Below, in pieces: positions 37,081 to 48,885 of a stretch of DNA of 64,000 nucleotides. Below the pieces are notes generated by a model that was not told where the DNA came from, searched no databases, and was given only the letters and a program-made list of their open reading frames with translations. The first letter of the stretch is position 1, and each line of letters starts with the position of its first letter. Made by a program: the position numbers and the translations under genes. Source of the stretch: Megachile rotundata (lineage: Eukaryota > Arthropoda > Insecta > Hymenoptera > Megachilidae); the NCBI RefSeq assembly GCF_050947335.1, contig NC_134984.1, forward strand, positions 12,009,926-12,073,925. Direction: 5' to 3'.

Positions 37081-38235
37081 TTATCTTCAAATTTCTATAT
37101 CCTTAGATATTAATATTCCCGAGTCCTTACGTTCCCAAATTCTGCATTCCCGAATCTATACACTTCCGAATCTGAATCATTCTTATATTATCTGATATCT
37201 ATACAACCGATTCCCTACATTCTTGAATCCTTACATTCCCGAATTCATACAATTTCGAATACCTACATTTTCAAATCCCTACATCCCCAAATTCTTCCAT
37301 ATCTAAATCTCTACAGCTCTAAACCGCTACGTCCCCAAATCGCTACATCCAAAAGTTGCTATAGTCCTAAATCGGTTCATCTCCAAATTGCTACGTTCCC
37401 GAATTTCTACATCCCGAAATCGCGACGTCCCGAAATCGCTACGTTCCCAAATAGCTACGTCCCCAAATAGCTACACATCCCCAAATTTTTACCATCCCCA
37501 ACTCGATATATCCCCAAATCACCACGTCCCCAAATTTCTATATCCCCAACTCGGTATATCCTCAAATCGCGACGTCCCCGAATTTCCACATCCCCAAATC
37601 GCCACGTCCCCAAATTTCCATATTCCCAACTCGGTATATCCTCAAATCGCGACGTCCCCGAATTTCCACATCCCCAATTCGATATATCCCCAAATCGCCA
37701 CGTCCCCAAATTTCCATATTCCCAACTCGGTATATCCTCAAATCGCGACGTCCCCGAATTTCCACATCCCCAATTCGATATATCCCCAAATCGCCACGTC
37801 CCCAAATTTCCATATCCCCAACTCGGTATATCCTCAAATCGCGACGTCCCCGAATTTCCACATCCCCAAATCGCCACATCCCCAAATTTCTATATCCCCA
37901 ACTCGGTATATCCTCAAATCGCGACGTCCCCGAATTTCCACATCCCCAAATCGCCACATCCCCAAATTTCTATATCCCCAACTCGGCATATCCTCAAATC
38001 GCGACGTCCCCGAATTTCCACATCCCCAAATCGCCACGTCCCCAAATTTCTATATCCCCAACTCGGTATATCCTCAAATCGCGACGTTCCCAAATAGCTA
38101 CACGTCCCCGAATTTCCACATCCCCAATTCGATATATCCGCAAATCGCCACGTCCCCAAATTTCTATATCCCCAACTCGGTATATCCCCAAATTGCCACG
38201 TTCCCAAATTTCTATATTCCCAACTTGGTACTACT
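37081..38235. repeat. 16-bp GC-containing minisatellite, upstream copy
   Basis: Monomers CCCAAATCGCCACGTC, CCCAAATTTCTATATC, CCCAACTCGGTATATC, CTCAAATCGCGACGTC and CCCGAATTTCCACATC, each 16 bp, are arranged in 80- and 96-bp cassettes (GGTATATCC at 37633, 37729, 37825, 37905). Since 48 bp equals three monomers, all frames tend to stay open: a 305-codon frame at 37388-38305 and several minus-strand frames encode only 16-residue repeats. Not a gene. Confidence 0.93.
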
Positions 38236-41200
38236 AATTTTACTAATGTTCTGTGAAATTTATAAAAAAGATCTGTATAAAATTGTTGGATCTCATTTGG
38301 AATAAATAAATTAAGTATAAATCAAACAGTTTATAGTTTAATATTCTCAAGCAAAATTTTATGAAAAAAAAATTAATAAAACACTTATGCAAAAGTATTT
38401 TGTTAAATAATACACAATTTTTTCGCTACGTAACATAACCAAATAAGCTATTAACAAGTTTATCACATTGTTACACATGTGACAATAAACGTAACACAAA
38501 AAATATTCAAATACAGATAATTTCTGTGTCGTTCAAAATAAAAAGAAACAAATTATACTAACAATTTATGCATTCCTTCGTTTACCAAAACAAATTCTGT
38601 ATCAATATTATTCATAAGTTGTTTATACGTTATGAAATAAGCCTCCATAAAAATGTCTGTTTCCTTTTCCGTCAGATAATTTTTCCTACCGTTTTTATTG
38701 ATTGTATTGAAAATTATTTATTGTAATATCATCTGTATTTCGTTGTTGAAAATATTCACTTTTCCGCGATGTGACGTAAACAGTTGACCCACTTTTGATG
38801 CAGTATTTTAACACTTTTCTAAATATCCGCAAAATCATAAATTACAGAACTTACAATGCCATTTCGTGCAAAAGTAAATTCACGTTTATAAAATTTAACA
38901 CGCGTTAATGAAATTGCACATTCTGTAGTTATATGTATTTGTTGTTTCGAGTAAAAAATTAGTTAAAAAATAAAAAGTTAATGTTCCATTATTTTATTTT
39001 CTACAATTTAATAGAACAATTTTCAAGAACAAATTTTCTACAATTTATTGCTATTAATTTTTATTATTTATGTTTCAATGTTTCTTTAATTTTTTTTATT
39101 TAGTTTTATTAATTTTTATTAGTTGTATAATTAGATACCCTTTCTAAGAATTAATACTAGTTGTAAAAATTAATAATTATTGTAAGAATTGAGACTAATA
39201 CAAAAATGAAAATTAATACCTATTGTAAAAATTAATAATAGTTACAAAAATTAATATCTTTGAAAAAATTGATACTAGTAAAAATAAATACCTATCACAA
39301 AAATCAATACGAGAAACTAAATTCAAATTTAGTAAATTTACTATAGCTGAATTTGAATAAAATTGAATGCAAACGGAATTGTTCTATAATCCAAAAATTT
39401 TATTGCTTGTCTATTTTTATCTCTCTGTTAGTTCAGTCTGAAAAAATATATTATTTTTAGAAAGTACAACATATCAAAAGATAAGACATGTAGCGATTTT
39501 TATTATATATTTCCTACATGTTTAAATGCAACATTCTGTTCAATAGTAAAATTTATGACAAGTTGAAAAATTTGAAAGCTATGCTTTTTTATAAAAAGTT
39601 CGATTTTAATATATCATTTAACGACACCCTTATGATTTTTTAAGTGCGTCAGTCGGAACTATTAAATATTACATCTGCAATATTAAAGCAGGAGCAAAAA
39701 TTGAAACGTTACATTAATTTTGTGTAGCCTTACACAAAACTGTAACCTTATAACCCTTGGCTATAACCTTATAACCCTAAGTTATATTCGGACTTCGAAC
39801 TCCAAACGGATTTATATTCGAACTCCAAACGTACTAAAAATTCGAGTACGATTACATTCAAACGTGAATGTAAGGACCATGTAAAATATTAAACCATAAA
39901 ATAATTTACAGAAAATTTACCTCAACTTCTGAAAACTGTTCAATGAATTTGTATCTGCCAAAAATACTCAATCCATAAAGTGATCTTGCACGAAAGAATA
40001 ATCACAAATAATCACTGTTCCAGAATTAATTGAATTTATTACAACAATTGAACGATCACTGTTACGTATTTCAAAACCCAAATACAACGCGATTGATTTT
40101 CGATATTCGGTGGTCTATAAATAAAATGTACTGTGCTATACTGTACTAAAAATTTCTTGTATGTTTGGCAAGATGTAATTATGAGAATAGCTTCTCGTTT
40201 CTGGTTACTTTGGGCAGGATACGGTTTCAAAGAATCGCAGGAACCGACTGATTTAACAGAACTGTACGAAACGGTGCGTTAATTATATTTTGCAGAGTCA
40301 GCCATTTTACGTGTTCCAACGCACACTCGCAGAGTTGATTAAAGGCAACGCGAAATGTTGATCGAACGTGACCGTGGAAAGATTTATGGAGGGAAATTAT
40401 CGACGGACCAGAAATAGAATCTTCTCTTTCTTGGATAAATTGGCCATTTATCATCTTGCATGTATCTTTAGCTTACAAAGTGTTTGAAAATTGCACATAG
40501 CTACTCGGCGTTATTCTGCATCTTTTGTTTGATTGAAATCGGGAGAATGTTGAACTTGGTCTTGACCTTAGAGGTCATGTACTCATCGAAAAAATAATTT
40601 CCAAAGGAAGTGGTGTTCTAAACTCAATTTTGTTAAAAAATGAAGTTCAGATAATTTAGGGTGATTTTGAAATTAAAATATTTTGCATCTGAAAACAGGA
40701 ACAGATTTATTTACTGTACAAACTATAATTAAAGTACAATCTAAATGGCAAAGTATGAGTGAAATTAAACAAAAATAGAAAATGTATACTAAATAATAAA
40801 AAAAATCTATAGTGAGAATGAAAAACTATTTTGCATCATTTAGAAGCAAATTTCGTTTTTTAATATTAATGATGACTTACGACTTATTTGTGATGTACAT
40901 AAATAATCGTTCATTTTGTTTAACATAATTTTTACACAAAAAATTATACACTGATTTCACAAATTATGCGGTACTACACGTAAACAATTAGAAATACAAA
41001 TGAATTTTGATTGTGTAACTGGTTAATGAATTTCTAGAAGTTGGGAATATTTATTTTATACAGAACTTTCTGTTTTAAGTGAGAGTAAATGTGGATGTAA
41101 TAGAATCTCATTATATTGCCGATTGACTTTCAAAGAGATCAATTATCGTAGAGTACGAAGATCTGAGAAAATTGCCTAAGGAGAAACTATAGTAATCAGT

Positions 41201-41250
41201 TTTATGTTTTTATAGTTCATGGCAATATAATAAAAGTCTGTAAGTGAAAT
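38236..41250. other. AT-rich stretch without a gene
   Basis: No coding region recognised. About 39,130-39,330 repeats AAAATTAATAATAGTT-like words, and 39,740-39,840 has a short direct repeat (CTTATAACCC, TTCGAACTCCAAACG). Confidence 0.45.
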
Positions 41251-41790
41251 CAGTGAGTACTTTAATTATTTACTTAAATAACTAAGTACTTAAGTATTAA
41301 GTATTAGTTAAATAGTGTTCACTTAATTTGAGTGAACAAGTGTTAATTGAATTAAGTGAGCACTTATGAAAATTAAGTAACTCAAGCTACTTTAAGTATC
41401 TACTTAAAAAAATCAATATTAAATTCACTTATTTACAACAGTACATGTGAAGTAAATAAGTACCTGCTTTAAGTATTTGACTAAATATTTAAAGCAAGTA
41501 TACATTAATATTTATAGCAGATTTTTAGTGTTACTATCAGTACTACTATAGTACTACTTAAGCATTATAAGTACTACTATAAATATTTGCTTAAGTATTA
41601 CTGTAAGTAACTTATAGTATAGTACCTTTTATAAGTACTACTTAAATATTGCTCTAAGTATTACTATGAGTACTGCTACAAATATTACTATAAGTATGCT
41701 AGTATTACTATAAGTATTACTGTAAGGATTACTCAAGTACTGCAAGTACTACTATTACAATCATTACTACATTACTTTAAGTATTTACAT
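41251..41790. repeat. AAGTATTACTATAAGTAC simple repeat
   Basis: Short words TAAGTATTAC and AGTACTACT in irregular tandem order. Confidence 0.75.
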
Positions 41791-42352
41791 GCAGTAAATA
41801 GCCAGTATATAAAAACAAACATTTGTAAAAAATACAGCAGAAAGCGTATACACAACTTTGGTTATTAATGAGTTAAAGTCGGGCGCAAGCAACTTGAAAT
41901 GACTCAAATAATAAATCTCTGTGGTTATCGTATAAGTGATGGGTAGAACCCGAAAAAGTGTGCAAATTCTTAATGATTTCTAAATTTTAATTTTTCAATT
42001 CTCCAAAACTACAAATTTCCAAAGTCCAAATAATCCAACGCTAATCATCGTCAACATAAATATACTCCACATAAATGCACCGCGCTTTTACTGTTCTAAC
42101 CCATCACTACATCACCACAATAAAAAAATCTCTATGGTTACTTTATACCACCGTCGACACTTGTCCAGCCTTACATTCTAGTTTCTATAAAAAGATTCGT
42201 CCAAATATTTACAAATCTCCACATCAAATCATTCATACAATCGACATACTCTTTAAGCTAATCTATCTAGTAGCTAAGCTACTCTATCATCGCTACTTTC
42301 AGTCAAATCACTTTCATGTCACTGTTCGTCACAGAATTCTTCACGAATGTCC
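41791..42352. other. 3' flank of GMC gene C
   Basis: Downstream, on the minus strand, of the gene C stop; presumably holds the 3' UTR. The plus-strand open frame at 42075-42500 runs antisense over gene C and is a shadow. Confidence 0.4.
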
Positions 42353-43854
42353 TCAACCTCTCCCCCGTCTCTTCAACCAGAATTCTTTGATCATATCAGA
42401 CCCCTTCTCCCCGATCATAATAATCGGTGCGTTAGTGTTCCCACTAACAAGGTTAGGCATAATCGACGCATCGATCACTCTAAGTCCACTAACTCCGTAG
42501 ACTCTCAATTGAGGATCCACCACAGCCTCCGGGTCCCAATAGGGCCCCATTTTGCACGTTCCCACAGGATGATAAATGGTCGCCGAGTAGTGTCTGATCA
42601 TGCATTCCCAGTAAGGATCGCTATACATAGGTATATGCTGACATCCAGGGAACTGTTTGGAGTTCAATTCGCTGCCAAACCGTTTGAACGCCGCAGTTCT
42701 ACTGAGAGCAACTCCTATCTTGACTCCTTCAACTAAAGTCGCCAAATCTTCGGGCTCCTTGAAGTAGTTGGGATAGATAAGCGGGTGATCATACGGATTT
42801 TTACTACGTAGTTTTATGACACCCTTGCTCTTAGGCCTGAGCAGCATGGGTATCACGCTCCACACGTCCCTGTCATTAATAGGCCCAAAAACGGCGTCGT
42901 AGAACCTTTTAGTAAGTCCGTGGACCTTCCTGATCTGTCTACCTCCGTCAGAGTTCGTGGACCCTGAGATGAAATGTAATTCGATGTCCGGAAAGTCGTC
43001 GGAGGCGTTCACGTACTTGGTGTTAACGAACGCGAGTCCTTCGACTCCACCCAGCACAGTCAGAGGACCGTCTCCGAAAACAGCGTACTGCATCACCGCC
43101 TGCACGTTGTGGAGCCTCTTCTCGACTACAGAGATATGCTGGTTGACCATGAAGGTCAGACCACCCAGACCGACGTGGTCCTGCAGGTTGTGACCCACCC
43201 TGAGGTCCTGGACCACCGGGATCCCGTGCTGTAGCAGGTGTTCCCTAGGTCCTATCCCTGACAGCATGAGCAGCTGGGGAGAGTTCACAGCTCCTCCGGA
43301 TACGATCACTTCCTTCTTGGCTCTGATACGAAACACCTTCTCGTCCCTGACGAACTCCACGCCGTAGGTCCTCTTGGACTTAGGATCGATCAGGATTTTG
43401 GTCACGTGCGAGTGCATGGCGATATGCAGGTTCTTGCGCAGCCTCGCAGGTCGCAGAAAGGCCTTCGCCGTGGAACATCGGCTTCCTCTTCTGATCGTGC
43501 CCTGGGCGATCATGAAGCCCGTGTGCTGTTCGCCGTTTATGTCACGGTTCTCGTAGCCCATCTCTTGTCCAGCTTGAACGAACACTGCAGCCAGAGGCGT
43601 GTGCCAAGGTGCTTCTTGCACGGTTAGGTAACCACCTGTAGAGTGGTACGGTGTTCGGGCTAGGTAAGGGTTCTGGTTGTCCTCGGACTTCTTGAAGTAG
43701 TATAGCACGTCTCTGGAACTCCAACCTGGGTTACCCTGCTGCTCCCAGATGTCGTAGTCTTTCTTGTTGCCGCGGAGGTAGAGCATATAGTTCAACACAC
43801 TGCTGCCTCCGAGGACTTTGCCGCGGGGCCAGTTGCAACGACCATGCTCCATTG
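42353..43854 (-). CDS. gene C exon 3
   Basis: 1502 nt after a CTATTTCAG acceptor. Encodes residues 124-622, that is both GMC signatures and the whole substrate and C-terminal domain, ending LKRRGRG and TGA. Antisense open frames (42347-42736, 42957-43193 and others) are shadows. Confidence 0.96.
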
Positions 43855-45179
43855 CTGAAATAGAGAGTGTGAATGAATTTTGTGGCTATTCTAGGGTTTA
43901 ATATCTATTACAAAAACTGATCAGTTCATATATAGAATGTAGATCAAGTACAAACACTAGGTTTCTACATCTCTTGGTGGTGGTTCATAAATCAAGTTTT
44001 GTGCTTGACCTTGACCTTGCATTTCGAGGTCAAATTTTTGTATTGTCCTATCGTCTAATACTTTTCACCAAGATAAGAAGTTTTAGAGGATATATAGGTG
44101 GAATTTCAATCGTTCTCTCAGAAAATGATCGTAAAAGTCCAATTATCGATTTTATTCAAGTGTAGATGTTCGTTCAGAAAGAAAATGATGTTTTTTTGTT
44201 ACATAAATTTTATGTAAACAAATAAATAAAGTTTGTTGTTTTATACATCCTGTACTGAGGACGTGAACATCTTCAGATTCTCTACTGAATCTGTTAGAAA
44301 TATCATAATTTCTCTGAACTGTCAAGGTATTGCAGATAAACAAAGTTAAAAAATTAATGTATTATTTACCTAAGCAGTAACCACCGTCGGGCTCCGTTTT
44401 ATATTGCCAGTCTAACTGACTGAGCTGAAGATAACCAGCAAGAAGAGGAACATCTGAGATCTCTGTTTCGTCGCCTCCAGCTTCCAGAAGAAGCACGTTC
44501 CAGTTTTCTACCTCGGACAAGCGACTAGCTACTACAGCTCCTGCGGCGGAAATTAAATATTTAACACTGGAATAATGTTGACTGTGAAGAGTGTTAAGTG
44601 AATGATAGACGCTTTATCCTCTTGTATGAGCAAACGTTCATGCATTTATGATATGTCGTCGAGATGAAATCTTGTAAAGTCTGTAATTCATGGAATCTGA
44701 TCTTGCATCTAAAATGTGTAATTTGTGGAAACATTTTATTGTGTATGTGAAAAATAAATTTGTGGAAACAAGTCTTGTATATACTTGTATATACAAATAG
44801 TAGGTACAGTAATATTATTAATTGGTGATATTAATTTTTTTATTGGTACATTTGTTTTACCATTTCAAATGTGCTATCAGAGGAGACAACCAAAAGTGTC
44901 TTTCAGAGAAGTGCAAAGTTAATAATGAAATGTTGAATGTAACAATGAAAATGAAGATGCTAGATAACTTTTTGATGATATACCTGCAGATCCAGCTCCT
45001 ATCACAATAAAGTCATAAGACGGAAGTAACACCTCAGAAGGAATATTGATCGGTGGAGCCTCGTTATCCATAACTTCATACTGGAAATAAACTAACGCTG
45101 CCGCTAGCACCGGAAAGAACCATGAAAGTCCACTAGATGCCGAGGTTAAACCGCTCGTCAAAACGCTCTCGATACCCAT
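42353..45179 (-). CDS. GMC oxidoreductase C, 622 aa
   Basis: FAD-dependent oxidoreductase, complete as join(42353..43854, 44370..44540, 44984..45179) on the minus strand, with GT/AG introns in phase. The N-terminal hydrophobic segment LSWFFPVLAAALVYF (18-32) predicts a signal peptide or membrane anchor. FAD motif G61-A-G-S-A-G66; NVLLLEAGGDE; CNWPRGKVLGGSSVLNYMLY (textbook first signature); GGAVNSPQLLMLSGIG (second signature); active-site H551 in YHPVGTCKMG and N597 in GNTNAP. This is the most canonical of the three copies and appears under strong constraint (one 1.5-kb exon, GC-rich). It is closer to gene B than to gene A by its active-site motifs. Substrate not deducible. Confidence 0.95.
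44370..44540 (-). CDS. gene C exon 2
   Basis: Completes the final Gly of the FAD motif, then AVVASRLSEVENWNVLLLEAGGDE and LDWQYKTEP, ending GGYCL with one base before GTAAAT (phase 1). Acceptor is CCGCCGCAG. Confidence 0.93.
44984..45179 (-). CDS. gene C exon 1 (signal segment)
   Basis: ATG at 45179 (MGIESVLTSG) lies after GGAAACGGAAG. Encodes the hydrophobic segment and SYDFIVIGAGSA; the donor GTATAT splits the last Gly codon of GAGSAG. Confidence 0.92.
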
Positions 45180-45339
45180 CTTCCGTTTCCTTTATCGATC
45201 TTCCTACGATTTTATGTTTGCAATTTAGTACACTGTTCAACACTTATTAACTTTTTTCAAAATAACACTTAAATAACACATTTTGTATACACTGAATACT
45301 GTTGTTACTTCCTCTGGTATATTATTTGATGAATTTATA

Positions 45340-45850
45340 AGAAGAGGAAATTAAAATGTATAGAATTGTAAAAATATGATAATGTATAAAATATATGAAA
45401 TTAGAATGGTATGACAACGTATAAAATATATAAAATTATGACAATATAGCAATATGTAAAGTGTATAAAATTACAACAATATGACAAAGTATAAAGTGAA
45501 TAAAATTAGAACAATATGACAACGTAACATATGCAAATTATAACAGTATAGTAATGCATAGAGTGTCTAAATTATAACAGTATAGCAATGTATAAAGTGT
45601 CTAAATTATAACAGTATCGCAATGTATAAGGTGTCTAAATTATAACAGTATAACAATGTACAAAATATGTAAAATTACAACAATCTGACAAAATAAAAAA
45701 TCTACAAAATTAGAACAAAATGGCAACATAAAATATACATAAATTTATAACAATATGACATTACATAAAACATATAAAATTATAATAAAACAACAAAAAT
45801 ACAAAATTAGAACAATACATATAATTTATATAACCAACTACTCAAACACC
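45340..45850. repeat. ~40-bp GTATAAAATTATAACAATATGACA array
   Basis: About 12 degenerate units (GTCTAAATTATAACAGTATA, CAATGTATAAAGTG) upstream of gene C. Confidence 0.8.
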
Positions 45851-45899
45851 ATAATTAAATCAGTATAATCAAAACAAAAATTTACTAACAAATTATCAC

Positions 45900-46230
45900 A
45901 ATGTTCTCATAATAGTACACTATGAACATCAGGAGGACCGTGTCGGTCGAATCTTGTTTCGATACTGCCGAATCGTAGCCGATTTACCGCTGTGTAGAAA
46001 TCGGCTGAAGAAAAGCCAGTCACAAATTACACGTGGTTTGTCAAGCAAACGCGTGTACGAGAAGAATATCAATGACACGTGAAACTTTCAGTTGTTAAGT
46101 AATTCTTTATTAACGCGGGCAATGTGCCCGCGACTGTTCGCACGTACCCCTTTCGACGAAAGTATTATGGTCGTGCGTGGAACTTCGCGAGAAAGTGAGA
46201 AATTTTCGCGAGATTCTGCGAAACGATATA
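45900..46230. promoter_or_regulatory. GC-richer island upstream of gene C
   Basis: Non-repetitive, CpG-containing sequence 0.7-1.0 kb upstream of the gene C start, isolated between two arrays. A promoter or untranslated exon of gene C is the simplest reading, from position only. Confidence 0.3.
46114..46132. repeat. 8-bp perfect hairpin CGCGGGCA/TGCCCGCG
   Basis: Arms 46114-46121 and 46125-46132 with a 3-base loop (ATG). A GC-rich stem in AT-rich surroundings; function unknown. Confidence 0.6.
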
Positions 46231-46269
46231 TATGTTAACTCATTGGAGGTTTTCACTGTTTTTGAAGAA

Positions 46270-46860
46270 TGTAAATTGGGAGGGGAGATATTTTAGGATT
46301 TTGGAGTTTTGGAATTTTGGGGATTTTTGGGATTTCAGAAATTTTGGGAATTTTGGGATTTTGGGAATATTGGGAATTTTGGGATTTTCGGAATTTTCAG
46401 ATTTTAGAAATTTGGGAATACGAGTTCTTGGAATTTGCAAATTTGGGATTTGAAAATTCGGGAATTCGGAAATTTTGAATTTTGGATATTTGAGAATTCG
46501 GAAATTTGGAATTTGGGAATTTGGGAATTTGGGAATTTGGAAATTTAGGCATTTGGGAATTTGGAAATTTGGGAATTTAGGAATTTAGGAATTTGGGAAT
46601 TTCCAAATTTGAAATTTTGGGAATTTGAGAATTTGGAAATTTGGGAATTTGGGAATTTGGAAAATTGGGAATTTGGGAATTTGGGAATTTGGAAATTTGG
46701 GAATTTAGAAATTTGGGAATTTCCAAATTTGAAATTTGGGGAATTTGAGAATTTAGAAATTTGGAAATTTGGGAATTTTGAAATTTGAGAATTTGGAAAT
46801 TTGGAAATTTGGGAATTTGGAAATTTGGAAATATGGCATTTGGGAAACCTTCCTTTTCAC
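46270..46860. repeat. 8-bp GGGAATTT minisatellite
   Basis: Runs of GGGAATTTGGAAATTT with an 8-bp step. The plus strand here is G-rich, the reverse of most other arrays in the window. Frames open on both strands (46561-46788, 46577-46915) are artefacts. Confidence 0.9.
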
Positions 46861-47880
46861 CAATCCTTCTCCTAAAATCTATCATTCTAAAAACCACATA
46901 AAAGCAAACACACAAATTACTCTATAAATCATGAACAGATATATTTATCTTATGACTCGATATATTTGCAATCTTTCACACAAACTTCTAATAATCTATA
47001 CACTTTCTAAATATCCACAAATAGCACATGCATTTTATTTGTTCTCAGTACTTCCGCGATCGATTTCATGATTTTTCTAGGAAGTTCAAAACGTTGACTC
47101 TAATTGTTCCAAAAAGAATAGTAAACCTCTCGTGCAGCAACTTTTATAATAATCTCATTTACTTTCGAAATAAGTCACGTATACTGTAAAAGATAAACGC
47201 TTCGATCGGTGTTTAATTTGAAAAGGAAAGCTGTACTTGCTCACCTACTTCTCCGGAGATAGTATGCAGTCTAGAAGCTTCTTTTCTTTTAAACGATCAG
47301 TGTACTTAAACGTTGTTCCTTGAACCCCTGCTTCCAGGTACAAGTTTTTCGTTTCAATACTACTACTTCCTGTTGGTGTTCAGTTTCTTGTTTTAGTCGC
47401 GTGAGTCATTTTGTGGGATTCCTTTGATCGAAGAAATCTATTGACTCATTTTATTCGTTGGAGTAAAATTTGAAATATTGCTATGAGGATTCGGAATGCA
47501 TTTTCCTTTCTAGTTCTTGCAAAATGCGATGGAAGAAAATGTTGGGTAAATACTGAGGGTAAATACTGAGATAATAAAAAATGTGGTATAATGTTTCAAG
47601 ACACTTGGTTTTCTTTAACAGGTATTTTCTCCTTTAGGTAAACTAATGTAGTGATTACTCAGAGGTAATGATTTATTACTTCGAGGTAATTCTTATTTAT
47701 TATGTGGGATTGTATGTTATTCATAATACTACATAATTTCTTTATTAAAACTACAGACATTTCACTTGTATTTTCCTTGAAAAATTAAAAAATATCGAGA
47801 AGAAGATATATGCACATCAATGGATCTTGCAGTTCGATCAAAAGTAGCAGATTCTTTCAGCAAAACTCAAATGTAGTTAT
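46861..47880. other. non-repetitive stretch without a gene
   Basis: Ordinary complexity with several CpGs (for example 47050-47480), no long open frame and no splice-supported exon. Confidence 0.4.
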
Positions 47881-48520
47881 CTGAATGGTGTTGGGATTCA
47901 CCAAAATGTTGTTACACGTGGCTCTTCAAATTCTATCAGAGTTTATCACAAGGAGTTGTTCAAATTCTAACAGAATTCAGTAAAACTGAGTCAAATTCAG
48001 TTATCCAAATTCTGACAGAATTTAGTAAATCTGAGTCAAATACAGCTATCGAAATGCTAACAGAATTCACTAAATCTGAGTCAAAACTTAATCATAAACA
48101 GCTAACAAAGTTCAAATGCTAACAAGGTTCACCAAACCCAAATCACATACACTTATCCAAATATTAGCAGAAGTCCTCCCAAACTCACATACACTTGTCC
48201 GAATATTAACAGAAGTCCCTCAAAACTCACATACAGTTATCTAACTACTGAAAGAATTCACCAAAACACATATATACAGTTATCCAAATACCCTCCCAAA
48301 TATTACTCTCCCTAAACTTCACATACAGTTGTTCAACTACTAAAAAAATTCACCAAAACCACGTGCACTCATTCAAATATTAACAAGAATTCCTCAAAAC
48401 TCACATACAGTTCTCCAGGCGTTGACAAAGTCCAAAACTCAATTGCGGTCCAAATCCGTTCACAAAATCACCAATATAGTAACTCAAAGTCACCAATTTC
48501 AAGAAGTCACTAAAACTCAA
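47881..48520. repeat. degenerate AATTCACCAAAACTCACATACAG array
   Basis: Units of roughly 40-60 bp containing CAAATTCTAACAGAATTC and CTCACATACAGTTATCC. Confidence 0.65.
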
Positions 48521-48539
48521 CTAATTTCACTATACAAAC

Positions 48540-48885
48540 ACGCACCGAGAAGTACAGTTAATCGAGATAAAGCAAGGTGATAAAACGTTAGATGTTCTTG
48601 CGTGAAAACGAGAAGGTCGATTCGAGGTCAACGAGATATGGGGACCGTTGTTCGGTCCGTTTTCCCCATATAGGAAAACTGTGGTTCCACGTAACGATTC
48701 AACAACCGGCTGAAGGACGGTGTAACACTGATCATGACCTTGCTATTGGCACGAATGTCAGCATGCTGGATTCATCGGGATTCGAGGAGAACGAACGGGT
48801 TTACAAACCTTTCGAACACGCCGCATAACGGTCTACCATTTGCCCCTCTCTTCTGCCTCGTGCTCATTCTTTCGACTTCATCTCC
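48540..48885. other. GC-rich high-complexity island
   Basis: About 345 bp, clearly richer in GC and CpG than its neighbours, with a 78-codon plus-strand frame (48592-48828) that has no recognised motif. It might be a regulatory element or a non-coding exon; no promoter element was identified. Confidence 0.3.

Noticed and set aside
37388..38305. 305-codon plus-strand open frame with NSVYPQIATSPNFHIP repeats
   Set aside because: It is entirely made of the 16-bp minisatellite, several other frames on both strands are equally open, and the 'protein' is only a 16-residue echo of three monomers.
42957..43627. Plus-strand frames over gene C
   Set aside because: Antisense shadows of gene C exon 3.
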